Shown piece by piece: positions 50,689 to 59,833 of a stretch of 64,000 nt of DNA. Both the position numbers and the translations under genes were made by a program. The DNA lies in assembly GCA_036844945.1 (NCBI GenBank), contig DAIUEV010000006.1, forward strand, positions 19,513-83,512, given 5' to 3'. The stretch's first letter is position 1, and each line of letters begins with the position of its first letter. Source of the stretch: Palsa-461 sp036844945 (lineage in GTDB: Bacteria > Actinomycetota > Acidimicrobiia > Acidimicrobiales > RAAP-2). Under the pieces are notes generated by a model. It was not told where the DNA came from and ran no database searches. It was given only the letters and a program-made list of their open reading frames with translations.

Positions 50689-51471
50689 CTACGCCCCGAG
50701 GGCGTGGGCGCCGCCGTCGACGTGGAGCAGCTCGCCGGTCGTCATCGGGAACCAGTCCGAGAAGAGGGCGACGCAGGCCTTGGCGACCGCGGTCGTGTCG
50801 GTGACGTCCCAGCCGAGCGGGGCCCTCGTCTTCCAGGTGTCCTCGAACGCGCCGAACCCCGGGATCGACTTCGCCGCCATCGTGCGGATCGGCCCCGCCG
50901 CCACCAGGTTGACCCGGATGCCCTTCGGGCCGAGATCGCGGGCCAGGTAGCGGGCCAGCGACTCGAGCGCGGCCTTGGCCACGCCCATCCAGTCGTAGAC
51001 CGGCCACGCCACGGTCGCGTCGAAGTCGAGCCCGACGACCGAGGCACCGCCCGCCCGCCCGGCCGCCTCGAGGAGCGGTCCGAAGTGCTCGACCAGCGCC
51101 TTCAGCGAGTATGCCGAGATGTGGAGTGCGGTGGCGACCTCGTCCCATCCCGCGCCGAACATGCCCTGGCCGAGCGCCTCGGGAGGCGCGTAGGCGATCG
51201 CGTGCAGGATCCCGTCCAGGCGGTCCCAGCGCGCCGCCAGCCGGGTCGCGGCCGCGGCGAGCTGGTCGGGCACGGTCACGTCGATCTCGAGCACCTCGGG
51301 GGGGCCGGGCAGCTTGCGGGCGACCCGCTCGGTGATGCGCAACGCCCGTCCGGCCCCGGACAGCACGATCTCGGCCCCTTCGGCGATCGCGAGGCGGGCG
51401 ACGCCGAACGCGAGCGACTCCTCCGTGAGCACGCCGGTGACGAGGATCCGCTTGCCGTCGAGCACTCCCAC
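50689..51471 (-). CDS. fabI: FabI/InhA-type enoyl-ACP reductase
   Basis: The 260-residue short-chain reductase has ILVTGVLTEESLAFGVARLA (the FabI form of the NAD loop) and LHAIAYAPPEALG. The catalytic Tyr and Lys are in VYDWMGVAKAALES, very like mycobacterial InhA, and the end is GxxLHVDGGAHALG. It performs the last reduction of fatty-acid elongation. I take GTG 51471 as start, since a TAGCGT -10 box lies 7 nt upstream; a longer GTG start at 51495 would lie upstream of that box. Confidence 0.93.
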   Translation of the reverse strand: MGVLDGKRILVTGVLTEESLAFGVARLAIAEGAEIVLSGAGRALRITERVARKLPGPPEVLEIDVTVPDQLAAAATRLAARWDRLDGILHAIAYAPPEALGQGMFGAGWDEVATALHISAYSLKALVEHFGPLLEAAGRAGGASVVGLDFDATVAWPVYDWMGVAKAALESLARYLARDLGPKGIRVNLVAAGPIRTMAAKSIPGFGAFEDTWKTRAPLGWDVTDTTAVAKACVALFSDWFPMTTGELLHVDGGAHALGA

Positions 51472-51478
51472 GGCGACC

Positions 51479-51484
51479 ACGCTA
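51479..51484 (-). promoter_or_regulatory. -10 box (TAGCGT) for the leaderless fabI gene
   Basis: On the minus strand TAGCGT is followed by 7 nt (GGTCGCC) and the GTG at 51471. Confidence 0.45.
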
Positions 51485-51569
51485 CCCGGGTGCATCCCGC
51501 GGTCCCGGGGGATCGACCGTGCCGACCTCGGGACCGGGCCGTCGAGGCGCGCTGTGGAAAGGTATGCGC

Positions 51570-52220
51570 ATGCACGTCGGGATCCTCGGGGGCACCGGGC
51601 CCGCCGGCCGGGGCCTCGGCTGCCGGATGGCGGCGTCGGGGATCGAGGTGACGCTGGGCTCGCGCGAGAAGCCCCGGGCCGAGGCGATCGCGGCGGAGAT
51701 CGTGGGCGCCTGGCCCGACCGCGCGCTCCCGATCGTCGGCGACGCGAACGAGGGGGCGGCGGCGGCCGAGGTGGTGATCGTGGGCACGCCGTGGGAGGGC
51801 GCCCTCGGCACGGTCCAGCCGCTCCGGAGCCGGCTCGAAGGCAAGGTCGTGATCAGCATGGTCTCGGCGCTCCTCCGGGTGGGCCAGACGATCCAGGCCG
51901 TCCACCTGGGGCGCGGCTCGTTTGCCGGGACCCTGCAGGCCGCGTTGCCCGGGGCCCGCATCGCCGGGGCGTTCCACCACCTGCCGGCCGAGGACCTCGC
52001 CAACCTGGACGAGGGACTGATGGCCGACGTGCTCGTCTGCTCTGACGACCCCGACGCCAAAGAGGTCACGATGTCGCTCGTGGACTCGATCGAGGGTTTG
52101 CGGCCGCTCGACGCCGGCCGGCTCACCCACGCCCAGGCGATCGAGGCGTTCACCGCGGTGTGCATCGCCATCAACATCCGCTACAAGGCGCGGACCTACG
52201 TGCGGATGGGCGGGATCTGA
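51570..52220 (+). CDS. F420:NADPH oxidoreductase (NPDG/Fno family)
   Basis: The 216-residue Rossmann protein starts MHVGILGGTGPAGRGLG with the NADP loop, then TLGSREKPRAEAIA with the 2'-phosphate-recognising Ser-Arg. VSALLRVG, AGAFHHLPAEDLANL, and VCSDDPDAKEV complete the family pattern. It exchanges hydride between NADPH and F420. The start at ATG 51570 has GGAAAGG 7 nt upstream; the ATG at 51564 is too close to it. It lies 5 nt upstream of the mshC-like gene. Confidence 0.92.
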   Translation: MHVGILGGTGPAGRGLGCRMAASGIEVTLGSREKPRAEAIAAEIVGAWPDRALPIVGDANEGAAAAEVVIVGTPWEGALGTVQPLRSRLEGKVVISMVSALLRVGQTIQAVHLGRGSFAGTLQAALPGARIAGAFHHLPAEDLANLDEGLMADVLVCSDDPDAKEVTMSLVDSIEGLRPLDAGRLTHAQAIEAFTAVCIAINIRYKARTYVRMGGI

Positions 52221-52225
52221 CGGCC

Positions 52226-53344
52226 ATGCGCCTGTTCGACACGGCTCGGGGTGAGGTCGTGGAGTTCACTCCCGGCGAGATCGTCACGATGTACAGCTGC
52301 GGGATCACCCCGTACGACTCGGCGCACATCGGGCACGCAGCGGTCTACCTCACCTTCGACATGCTGCAACGGCGCCTCCGCGATCTCGGGCACGTGACCC
52401 GCTGCGTGCGAAACGTGACCGACGTCGACGACGACATCCTGCGAAAGGCGCGCGAGCTCGGTGTCTACTACCTCGACCTCGCGGCCGAGGAGATGGCGCG
52501 CTTCGACTCGGACATGTCGGCCCTCGGCCTCCTGCCCGTCTACTCGGAGCCCCGGGCCACCTCGGCGATCGCCGAGATCCTGCTCTTGATCGGGGCCCTC
52601 CTCGAGTCGAACCACGCCTATCGGTCGGGAGGCGCGGTGTACTTCGACGTCGCCACCTTCCCCGCCTTTGGCCGGCTGAGCGGCTTCAACCGGGACGAGA
52701 TGCTGCGGCTGGCCGGCGAGCACGGGGGGAACCCCGGCGACCCCAACAAGCGGGACCCGCTCGACTTCGTGCTCTGGCAGCCCTCCCTCCCCGACGAGCC
52801 GGCCTGGGAGTCGCGCTGGGGGCCCGGCCGACCGGGGTGGCACATCGAGTGCTCGGCGCTGGCCCGGCGCGAGCTGGGTGACTCGATCGACCTCCATGGC
52901 GGAGGACGCGACCTCGTCTTCCCGCACCACGAGTGCGAGGTCGCCCAGTGCGAGTCGGTCACCCATACCCGCTTCGTCCGGCACTGGCTCCACGTGGGGT
53001 TGGTCGGACTGGGCGGCACCAAGATGTCGAAGTCGCTCGGGAACCTGGTCTTCGTCTCGGACCTCTTGAAGGACCATGAGCCGATGGCGGTGCGTCTCGC
53101 CCTGCTCGACCACCACTACCGGTTCGACTGGGAATGGGAGGGGCGCGACCTCGCGGGAGCCGAGGCGCGCCTCGTGCGCTGGCGGGCGGCACCGACCGGC
53201 GACACCGACGAGGCCCTGGCGGCGGTCCGACGATGTCTCGACGACGACCTCGACACCCCCGCGGCGCTGGCGGCGCTCGACGGTCTGGCCTCGGCCGGTC
53301 GCCCGGTCGCGTCGGGCGCCGCGCTCCTCGGGGTCGACCTGTAG
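52226..53344 (+). CDS. mshC: MshC-like mycothiol ligase (cysteinyl-tRNA synthetase paralogue)
   Basis: The 372-residue class I synthetase-fold protein has MYSCGITPYDSAHIGH (Zn Cys C25, HIGH at 34-37), the Zn ligands in WHIECSALA and FPHHECEVAQ, and KMSKS in GTKMSKSLGN. CGITPYD is the form found in MshC, where true CysRS has CGPTVYD. MshC joins cysteine to glucosaminyl-inositol in mycothiol synthesis. It is about 40 residues shorter than mycobacterial MshC at the C-terminus and lacks the CysRS anticodon domain. The mycothiol-type isomerase at 31958 fits. Confidence 0.85.
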   Translation: MRLFDTARGEVVEFTPGEIVTMYSCGITPYDSAHIGHAAVYLTFDMLQRRLRDLGHVTRCVRNVTDVDDDILRKARELGVYYLDLAAEEMARFDSDMSALGLLPVYSEPRATSAIAEILLLIGALLESNHAYRSGGAVYFDVATFPAFGRLSGFNRDEMLRLAGEHGGNPGDPNKRDPLDFVLWQPSLPDEPAWESRWGPGRPGWHIECSALARRELGDSIDLHGGGRDLVFPHHECEVAQCESVTHTRFVRHWLHVGLVGLGGTKMSKSLGNLVFVSDLLKDHEPMAVRLALLDHHYRFDWEWEGRDLAGAEARLVRWRAAPTGDTDEALAAVRRCLDDDLDTPAALAALDGLASAGRPVASGAALLGVDL

Positions 53345-53466
53345 AGCGCGCTGATCGGCGCGTCGGTTTCCCGGGGTCCTCCGGGCGGCCGGTAACCTTC
53401 ACCAGGCGCGACGGCCGGCCGGACCCCCTCGAGCCGGCGAGTGCCCCGGTCAGACAAGGTCCTCGG

Positions 53467-55479
53467 ATGCCAGCCAACGTGACAGTTCGACTCCCCGACG
53501 GCTCGACCAAGGAGCTCGTCGCGGGGACTACCGCGGGCCAGTTGGCCGAGTCCATCGGAGCGCGGCTCGCCCGCGACGCGGTGGCCGCCGTCCTCGACGG
53601 CACCGAGGTGGACCTGTCGACCGAGCTCGCTGACGGCTCGCAGGTCAGCCTGCTCACCGGCGACACCCCGGCGGGGCGCGAGGTCCTCCGCCACTCGACC
53701 GCGCACGTGATGGCCCAGGCGGTGCTCCGGCTGTGGCCAGGAGCCCACTACGCCATCGGACCCGCCATCGAGGACGGCTTCTACTACGACTTCGAGCTGC
53801 CCGGTGGTGCCCACTTCAGCGACGACGACCTGGCCCGGATCGACGCGACGATGCGCGAGATCATCGCCGAGGACCAGCCGTTCACCCGGGCCGAGCATCC
53901 CGTCGACGAGGCGCTCGGGTTGTTCGCCGACCAACCCTTCAAGCGCGAGATCATCGAGGCGGTCCGTGACGGCGCCGACGAGCACGACGCGCCCGCCCAG
54001 AGCACCGGTGCACATCCGGCGATCTCGACCTATGCGAACGGCAACGGCTTCGTCGACCTGTGCCGCGGCCCGCACGTCCCGGCGACCGGCCGCCTCGGAC
54101 ACTTCAAGCTGACCCGGGTGGCCGGCGCGTACTGGCGCGGCGACGAGAAGCGCCCGCAGCTCCAGCGCATCTACGGCACCGCCTGGGAGTCGAAGAAGGC
54201 GCTGGCCGAGTACCTCCACCGGATCGAGGAGGCCGAGCGGCGCGACCACCGCAAGCTCGGCGCCGAGCTCGATCTGTTCTCCTTCCCCGACGAGATCGGC
54301 TCGGGCCTGCCGGTCTTCCACCCGAAGGGCGGGACGATCCGTCGGCTCATGGAGGACTACTCGCGCGAGCGCCACGTGGCCGGCGGCTACCAGTTCGTGA
54401 ACACCCCGCACATCACCAAGGAGGAGCTGTTCGCGACCTCGGGGCACCTCGTGTCGTTCGCGGACGGCATGTACCCGCCGATGGCGCTCGACGGCGGGCA
54501 GCTCTACTACCTGAAGCCGATGAACTGCCCGTTCCACGTGCTCATCTACAAGGCCCGGCAGCGCTCCTACCGCGAGCTGCCCATGCGCCTCTTCGAGTTC
54601 GGCACCGTCTACCGCTACGAGCTGTCCGGCGTCGTGCACGGGCTCCTCCGGGTGCGGGGCATGACCATGGACGACAGCCACATCTTCTGCACCGAGGACC
54701 AGGTGCCCGGCGAGGTCGAGTCGCTGCTCGGCTTCGTGCTGGGGCTGCTGCGCGACTTCGGTCTCGACGACTTCTACCTCGAGCTCTCGACCCGGCCCGA
54801 CGACAAGGCGATCGGGGCGGACGACGAATGGGCGCGGGCGACCGCCATCCTCCAAGAGGTGGCCGCCGGGGCGGGCCTCGAGCTCGTGGCCGACGAGGGG
54901 GGCGGCGCCTTCTACGGCCCGAAGATCTCGGTCCAGGCCCGCGACGCCATCGGGCGCAGCCACCAGGTGTCGACCATCCAGCTCGACATGCAGCTCCCAC
55001 AGCGCTTCGGCCTCGAGTACGTGGGGGCCGACAACGCCCGGCACCGGCCGGTCATGATCCACCGCGCCCTGTTCGGCTCGGTCGAGCGGTTCCTCGGGAT
55101 CCTCCTCGAGCACTACGCCGGCAACCTCCCCACCTGGCTCATGCCCGAGCAGGTGCGGGTCCTGCCGGTGAAGGCCGACGTGCAGCCGTACGCGGAGTCG
55201 GTGGCGGCCCGGCTGTCGGCGGCCGGGCTGCGGGTCAGTATCGACGGGGCCGACTCGGGCGTCGGGGCCCGGGTGGCGCGGGCCAAGGCCCAGAAGATCC
55301 CCTACGTGCTCGTGGTCGGGGACCAGGACGTGGCCGCCGGCACCGTCGGGGTCAACCGACGAGGGGGTTCGCGCGCCGAGCGGGCCGTGCCCCTCGGGGC
55401 CTTCGTCGACGAGGTGGCCGCCGAGGTCGCGGCGCGGGGGATCGGGCCCCAGCCGGCGGAGGCGTCCGCCGGGTCGTGA
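53467..55479 (+). CDS. thrS: Threonyl-tRNA synthetase
   Basis: The 670-residue class II synthetase has an N-terminal TGS domain (about 1-62) and an editing domain with the HSTAHVMAQAV motif. The catalytic core has MNCPFH, FEFGTVYRYELSGVVHGLLRVRGMTMDDSHIFC and a C-terminal anticodon domain. Zn ligands (Cys in MNCP and two His) are present. The ATG at 53467 fits the TGS start. The 122-nt leader shows no T-box. It overlaps the HIT gene by 4 nt. Confidence 0.96.
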   Translation: MPANVTVRLPDGSTKELVAGTTAGQLAESIGARLARDAVAAVLDGTEVDLSTELADGSQVSLLTGDTPAGREVLRHSTAHVMAQAVLRLWPGAHYAIGPAIEDGFYYDFELPGGAHFSDDDLARIDATMREIIAEDQPFTRAEHPVDEALGLFADQPFKREIIEAVRDGADEHDAPAQSTGAHPAISTYANGNGFVDLCRGPHVPATGRLGHFKLTRVAGAYWRGDEKRPQLQRIYGTAWESKKALAEYLHRIEEAERRDHRKLGAELDLFSFPDEIGSGLPVFHPKGGTIRRLMEDYSRERHVAGGYQFVNTPHITKEELFATSGHLVSFADGMYPPMALDGGQLYYLKPMNCPFHVLIYKARQRSYRELPMRLFEFGTVYRYELSGVVHGLLRVRGMTMDDSHIFCTEDQVPGEVESLLGFVLGLLRDFGLDDFYLELSTRPDDKAIGADDEWARATAILQEVAAGAGLELVADEGGGAFYGPKISVQARDAIGRSHQVSTIQLDMQLPQRFGLEYVGADNARHRPVMIHRALFGSVERFLGILLEHYAGNLPTWLMPEQVRVLPVKADVQPYAESVAARLSAAGLRVSIDGADSGVGARVARAKAQKIPYVLVVGDQDVAAGTVGVNRRGGSRAERAVPLGAFVDEVAAEVAARGIGPQPAEASAGS

Positions 55480-55988
55480 GCGCCCTCGAGCAGCTGTGGG
55501 CCGGCTGGCGCAACGAGTACGTGGTCCAGGCGACCGACGCCGAGCGCCACGGCGACGAGCAGGGCTGCGTGTTCTGCCGGATCGCGATGAGCGGTCCGCC
55601 CCGGCCCGACAACGGTGTCGTCCACATGGGGGCTCGGTGCTTCGTCGTGCTGAACGCCTACCCGTACGCGAGCGGCCACCTGCTGGTCCTGCCCATCCGC
55701 CACGTCGAGGACATGGCCGGGCTCACCGACGGGGAGGCCGACGAGCTCTGGGCCGCCACCCGCACCGCCATGGTCGCGCTCCAGTCGGCCTATACGCCCC
55801 AGGGGATCAACCTCGGCGCCAACCTCGGCCGGGCGGCCGGGGCCGGCATCCCCCGGCACCTGCACCTCCACATCGTCCCGCGTTGGGCCGGTGACACCAA
55901 CTTCATGACCGCGGTGGCCGGGGTGCGCGTCCTCCCCGAGTCCTTGAGCGTGGCCTGGGAGAAGCTCCACGCCGCCTGGCCGACCTGA
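55476..55988 (+). CDS. HIT-family AP4A phosphorylase/hydrolase-like protein
   Basis: The 170-residue protein has CVFCRIAM (a Zn-type Cys pair), the nucleotide-binding NAYPYASGHLLVLPIRHVEDM and the HIT motif HLHLHIVPR. It resembles actinobacterial HIT proteins that act on Ap4A or other nucleotide conjugates. The GTG overlaps the thrS stop, and thrS-HIT followed by phospholipid genes is a common actinobacterial arrangement, here interrupted by the inverted EF-G paralogue. Confidence 0.92.
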   Translation: MSALEQLWAGWRNEYVVQATDAERHGDEQGCVFCRIAMSGPPRPDNGVVHMGARCFVVLNAYPYASGHLLVLPIRHVEDMAGLTDGEADELWAATRTAMVALQSAYTPQGINLGANLGRAAGAGIPRHLHLHIVPRWAGDTNFMTAVAGVRVLPESLSVAWEKLHAAWPT

Positions 55989-56000
55989 GGCGGCCGGTGG

Positions 56001-57902
56001 TCAGGGCTTCACGTCGTAGTGGTCGTGGGAGACCCGGAACCGCCCGCGCCCACCCGTGATGGCCCGGAGGTCGACGGCGTAGCGGGACAACTCGGCGGTC
56101 GGGACGAGCGCGGTAATGGTCTGGAGCCCGTCGGCCGACTCGGTGCCCTGCACCCGGGCTCGCTTCGAGTGCAGGTCGCCGAGGACGTCGCCCTGCACCT
56201 CGGTGGGGATGGTCACCGCGACGAGGCTGATCGGCTCGAGGACGACCGGGCCGGCCTTCTCGAGAGCGGTGCGGAACGCCAGGGCTCCGGCCATCTTGAA
56301 GCTCATCTCGGAGGAGTCGACCGAGTGGTACTTGCCGTCGTCACAGGTCACCGCCACGTCGACGACCGGGAAGCCGAACTGGCCGCCCTGATCCATCGCC
56401 TCGAGCACGCCCTTCTCCACCGCCGGGATGTATTGGCGCGGGATCGCGCCCCCCACCACCTCGTCGCGGAACTGGAACCCCTCGCCCCGGCCGAGCGGCT
56501 CGATCCGGAGGTGGACGACCCCGAACTGGCCGTGGCCGCCGGTCTGCTTCTTGTAGCGGCCCTCGGCGTCGGCCGGCTGGGTGACGGTCTCGCGGTAGGG
56601 GACGACCACCTCCTCGCGTTCCACGTGCACACTGAACTTGCGGGTGAGCCGCTCGAGGGTGATCGAGAGATGGACCTCGCCGGCCGTGCCGAGGACGGTC
56701 TGGTGGGTCTCGTCGACCCGGGTCACCGAGATCGAGGGGTCCTCCTCGGCNNNNNNNNNNNNNNNNNNNNNNNNNNNNNNNNNNNNNNNNNNNNNNNNNN
56801 NNNNNNNNNNNNNNNNNNNNNNNNNNNNNNNNNNNNNNNNNNNNNNNNNNTGCAGCCGCTCCTCTGAGCGCGTCCTCGTGTTGATGAGGACGACGTCGGG
56901 GCGGATCGTCCCCGAGATCACCTTGCACAAAGAAACGCGCCCGGCGTGCTGGTCCGAGAGCGTCTTGCACACCGCGAGCAAAGGTGGCCCGGCCGGGTCG
57001 CAGTCGATCTCGGTCAGCGTGTCGCCCGCCAGCACCTCGGCCGGGTACCGGTGGTCGGCGGGGGGCGCCAGCTCGACGAGCAGGTTGGCCAGCCGGTCGA
57101 CGCCCACCCCCGAGATCGCCGAGGCGCAGAGGACGGGGAACACGGTGCCGGAGGCGACACCGGACGCGAGGGCCTTCTGGAGCTCGGAGCGGTCGATCGT
57201 CTCGCCCTCCAGGTAACGGGTCATGAGGTCGTCGTCGCCGACGACGATGCCCTCGACCAGCTGTTCGTGGACCTCGTGCTCCTCGTTCACGAGGTCGTCG
57301 GGGATGGGACCCTGGGTGCCGCGCACCGGTGGGGCACCGGTCGTGTCGTAGAGGGTGGCGGTGTCGTCCAGCAGGTCGATGACCCCGCGGAAGGTCGCCT
57401 CCGATCCGATGGGCAGCTCGACCGGTGCGACGCCGGCGCCGAAGGCGTGACGGATCTCGTCGAGCACCCGCGCGAAGTCGGCTCGCTCGCGGTCGAGCTT
57501 GGTCACGACGATCATGCGCGGCAGGTCGAGCGCGACGGCTGACCGCCATGCTTCGACCGTCTGGCCCTGCACGCCATCGGTCGCCGAGACGACCACCACC
57601 GCGAGGTCGGTCACAGCCAGCGCGATCGCGAGCTCGGCGCTGAAGTCGGCGTAGCCGGGGACGTCGAGAAGGTTGACCTTGATCCCCTCGTGCTCGAACG
57701 GCGCGATGGCGAGCGAGACCGACAGCTGGCGCTGGATCTCCTCGGGCTCGAAGTCGCACACCGTGGTGCCCTTCTCCACCGATCCGAGGCGCTGGATGGT
57801 GCCGGTCACCGCGAGGAGCGCCTCGGCGAGCGCGGTCTTACCCGCCCCGTGGTGACCGACCAAGCACACGTTGTGGATCGACGAGGGCGAAAGACTCGCC
57901 AC
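56001..57902 (-). CDS. EF-G paralogue (FusA2-like GTPase), interrupted by an assembly gap
   Basis: The translated GTPase has a G domain (GHHGAGKT P-loop at about 16-23, DVPGY, TKLD), parts of domain II, and EF-G domains III-V (TGGHGQFGVVHLRIEPL, GGAIPRQYIPAVEKG, LGDLHSKRARVQG). It matches the elongation-factor-G-like GTPases of actinobacteria rather than the main EF-G. 100 N at 56751-56850 replace most of domain II and the start of domain III. The frame is kept across the gap, but the true length is not known. GTG start with a GGGGAGG tract upstream. Confidence 0.88.
   Translation of the reverse strand: MASLSPSSIHNVCLVGHHGAGKTALAEALLAVTGTIQRLGSVEKGTTVCDFEPEEIQRQLSVSLAIAPFEHEGIKVNLLDVPGYADFSAELAIALAVTDLAVVVVSATDGVQGQTVEAWRSAVALDLPRMIVVTKLDRERADFARVLDEIRHAFGAGVAPVELPIGSEATFRGVIDLLDDTATLYDTTGAPPVRGTQGPIPDDLVNEEHEVHEQLVEGIVVGDDDLMTRYLEGETIDRSELQKALASGVASGTVFPVLCASAISGVGVDRLANLLVELAPPADHRYPAEVLAGDTLTEIDCDPAGPPLLAVCKTLSDQHAGRVSLCKVISGTIRPDVVLINTRTRSEERLXXXXXXXXXXXXXXXXXXXXXXXXXXXXXXXXXXAEEDPSISVTRVDETHQTVLGTAGEVHLSITLERLTRKFSVHVEREEVVVPYRETVTQPADAEGRYKKQTGGHGQFGVVHLRIEPLGRGEGFQFRDEVVGGAIPRQYIPAVEKGVLEAMDQGGQFGFPVVDVAVTCDDGKYHSVDSSEMSFKMAGALAFRTALEKAGPVVLEPISLVAVTIPTEVQGDVLGDLHSKRARVQGTESADGLQTITALVPTAELSRYAVDLRAITGGRGRFRVSHDHYDVKP
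56751..56850. other. Assembly gap (100 N)
   Basis: Exactly 100 N, the usual placeholder for an unsized scaffold join. By comparison with the domain II-III region of other EF-G-like GTPases, roughly 85-90 residues should sit between SEERL and AEEDPSISV, so the true gap is probably nearer 250 bp. That figure is an estimate from memory of the family. Confidence 0.95.
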
Positions 57903-58007
57903 GGCGCCACCTCCCCTGGATCTCTGCGTGTCGCGGATGTGTCACGTGAGCTTACGTTCGGGGCTGCGGTGGGCGCCCGTCCCCGAGGGGCCCGAAGGGG
58001 CCGGTGG

Positions 58008-58013
58008 TACCCT
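58008..58013 (+). promoter_or_regulatory. -10 box (TACCCT) ahead of the CDP-alcohol transferase operon
   Basis: TACCCT is followed by 9 nt and the ATG at 58023, leaving a leader of only a few bases. This would be the promoter of the phospholipid/PIM operon in the 120-bp divergent gap with the EF-G paralogue. Confidence 0.4.
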
Positions 58014-58022
58014 TAAAAGACC

Positions 58023-58856
58023 ATGTTCGATGGTCGCTGGCGCGATGCGGTGGACCGGCGCACCGGCCCCGTCGGCGCCGCTCTCCAACGTCACGGCGTG
58101 ACCGCGGATGTCCTGACGGCGACCGGGCTGCTTTCGGCCGTGGCGACCGCGGTGACGGTGGCGACGGGCCACCTCCACTGGGCCATCCTCCTTCTGACCC
58201 TCACCGGCCTCCACGACCTGCTGGACGGACCGGTCGCCAAGGCGGCCGGCACCGCTTCGGTCCGGGGGGCGTTCTTCGACTCGGTGGTCGACCGGGTGAG
58301 CGACGCGGTGGTCATGGGCGGGGTGACCTGGTACCTGGTCTCCACCCGCCGTGGGCACCTCGCGGTCCTCCCGCTGGCCATCCTCGGTGTCACCTCGCTC
58401 ATCTCCTACCAACGGGCCAAGGCCGAGGCGCTCGGGATGGAGGGCGCCCGCGGCGGGCTCATGGAACGGGCCGAACGGATGATCCTGCTCGGCGCGGGAT
58501 TCCTCAGCTCGGCGCTCCTGGTCCCCGATCTGTGGGTCCTGCTCGGGCTGACGAGCGTGACCGCGATCGGACGGTTCCTCCGGGTCTGGAGGGCGGCCGA
58601 GGGCCCTCCGCCCCGCGTGGTTGCCGAGCGGCCCCGGTCGCGGTGGAGCGAGGGTCGGGTCGACTCGCGGTGGCGGGCGTGGCGGGAGGAGCGCGCCACC
58701 GGGGTCCGGGCGAGCCGCACCGGCGAGTCGGTGGGCCGCTGGCGGGCCCGGCGGCGCGAGGCCCCGCTGGCGAGCCGCAGCGGGCGGGTGCGGCGGGCAC
58801 AGGGACGGCGGGTCCGGGTCGGCCGATCCGACTCCGGCGACTCCGTGTCGTCCTAG
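58023..58856 (+). CDS. pgsA: CDP-alcohol phosphatidyltransferase (PgsA/PI-phosphate synthase-like)
   Basis: The 277-residue membrane protein has the CDP-alcohol motif D65xxDG...G82xxxD86xxxD90. The usual AR inside the motif is AK here (A72, K73). About six membrane helices are followed by an unusual Arg-rich tail (about 195-277, many WR/RR pairs). With a PatA-like acyltransferase and PimA-like mannosyltransferase next, synthesis of phosphatidylinositol (phosphate) is the likely role; phosphatidylglycerophosphate synthase is the alternative. Confidence 0.85.
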   Translation: MFDGRWRDAVDRRTGPVGAALQRHGVTADVLTATGLLSAVATAVTVATGHLHWAILLLTLTGLHDLLDGPVAKAAGTASVRGAFFDSVVDRVSDAVVMGGVTWYLVSTRRGHLAVLPLAILGVTSLISYQRAKAEALGMEGARGGLMERAERMILLGAGFLSSALLVPDLWVLLGLTSVTAIGRFLRVWRAAEGPPPRVVAERPRSRWSEGRVDSRWRAWREERATGVRASRTGESVGRWRARRREAPLASRSGRVRRAQGRRVRVGRSDSGDSVSS

Positions 58857-58886
58857 GCGGCGGCCCGCCACCCGACGAGCCCGTCG

Positions 58887-59825
58887 ATGTCTTCCCGCGC
58901 CCGTCGGGTGCGTTCGCGGCTCGTCTACTTCACCTACACCGGGCTCGCCATGGGGATGCGGAACCTCCCTGAGCCGCTCGCGCGGTTGGCTGCCGCGGTC
59001 GTCGCGCTCGGGATGATGCACGGTCGGGGCAGCACGGTTCGGATGCGAGTCGACCACCTCCGGCGGGTGTTGCGGGACATCGACGGTCAGGATCCCGATC
59101 CGAAGACGCTCAAGAAGTGGACCCGCAAGGCCTATCTCGCCTACGCGCGGTATTGGTGTGACGGCGCGCGGTTGCCGGCCCACTCCAAAGCCTTCGTGGC
59201 GTCCCGCATGCGCGCCGACGGGCGCGAGAACCTCGAGAAGGCGATGGCGGTGGGTGCCGGCGTCATCATGGCGCTGCCCCACGTGGGCAGTTGGGAGTGG
59301 GGCGGATCGTGGCTCGAGAGCATCGGGTTCCCGATGACCGCGGTCGCCGAGATCCTCGAGCCCCCCGAGCTCTTCGAGTGGTTCATCGAGCAGCGGAACG
59401 CGATGGGACTGACCGTGGTGCCGCTCGATAGCCGGGCCAGCGCCAACGTGGCCCGCTCACTGCACGAGGGGAAGCTCGTCGGACTCCTGTGCGACCGGGA
59501 TCTGGTCGGCAACGGGATCGAGGTGGAGTTCTTCGGCGAGCGCACGACGTTCCCCGGCGGCCCGGCCACGCTGGCGCTGCGCACCGGAGCCACCCTGATC
59601 ACCACGGCGGTCTTCAATCCGAGCCACGACGACCACCTCGCCGTCATCTCGGCACCGATCGACACCACCCGCAGCGGCTCGTTCCGCGCCGATGTGACGA
59701 GGATCACCCAGGAGATCGCCCGGCACTTCGAGGGCTACATCCGGCGGGCCCCCGACCAGTGGCACATGTTCCAGCCCGAGTGGCCGAGCGACCACGACGC
59801 CGAGCTGGCCCGCCGTCAGCGCTGA
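58887..59825 (+). CDS. PatA-like phosphatidylinositol mannoside acyltransferase (LpxL/HtrB family)
   Basis: The 312-residue protein has the HX4E catalytic motif (H132-VGSW-E137 in LPHVGSWEWGG), the VGLLCDRDLVGNGIEVEFFGERTTFPGGPATLALRTGA block and a late QWHMFQPEW typical of LpxL-family acyltransferases. In mycobacteria PatA acylates PIM; the gene order here (PI synthase, acyltransferase, PimA) is the same. It lies 30 nt after the previous gene and 8 nt before pimA. Confidence 0.9.
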   Translation: MSSRARRVRSRLVYFTYTGLAMGMRNLPEPLARLAAAVVALGMMHGRGSTVRMRVDHLRRVLRDIDGQDPDPKTLKKWTRKAYLAYARYWCDGARLPAHSKAFVASRMRADGRENLEKAMAVGAGVIMALPHVGSWEWGGSWLESIGFPMTAVAEILEPPELFEWFIEQRNAMGLTVVPLDSRASANVARSLHEGKLVGLLCDRDLVGNGIEVEFFGERTTFPGGPATLALRTGATLITTAVFNPSHDDHLAVISAPIDTTRSGSFRADVTRITQEIARHFEGYIRRAPDQWHMFQPEWPSDHDAELARRQR

Positions 59826-59833
59826 AGGCGACC

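Noticed and set aside
52226..53344. Cysteinyl-tRNA synthetase
   Set aside because: The zinc/HIGH region reads CGITPYD instead of CGPTVYD and the anticodon-binding domain is missing, which favours MshC.
53345..53466. Possible T-box leader of thrS
   Set aside because: No conserved T-box sequence or terminator/antiterminator pair is visible in the 122 nt.
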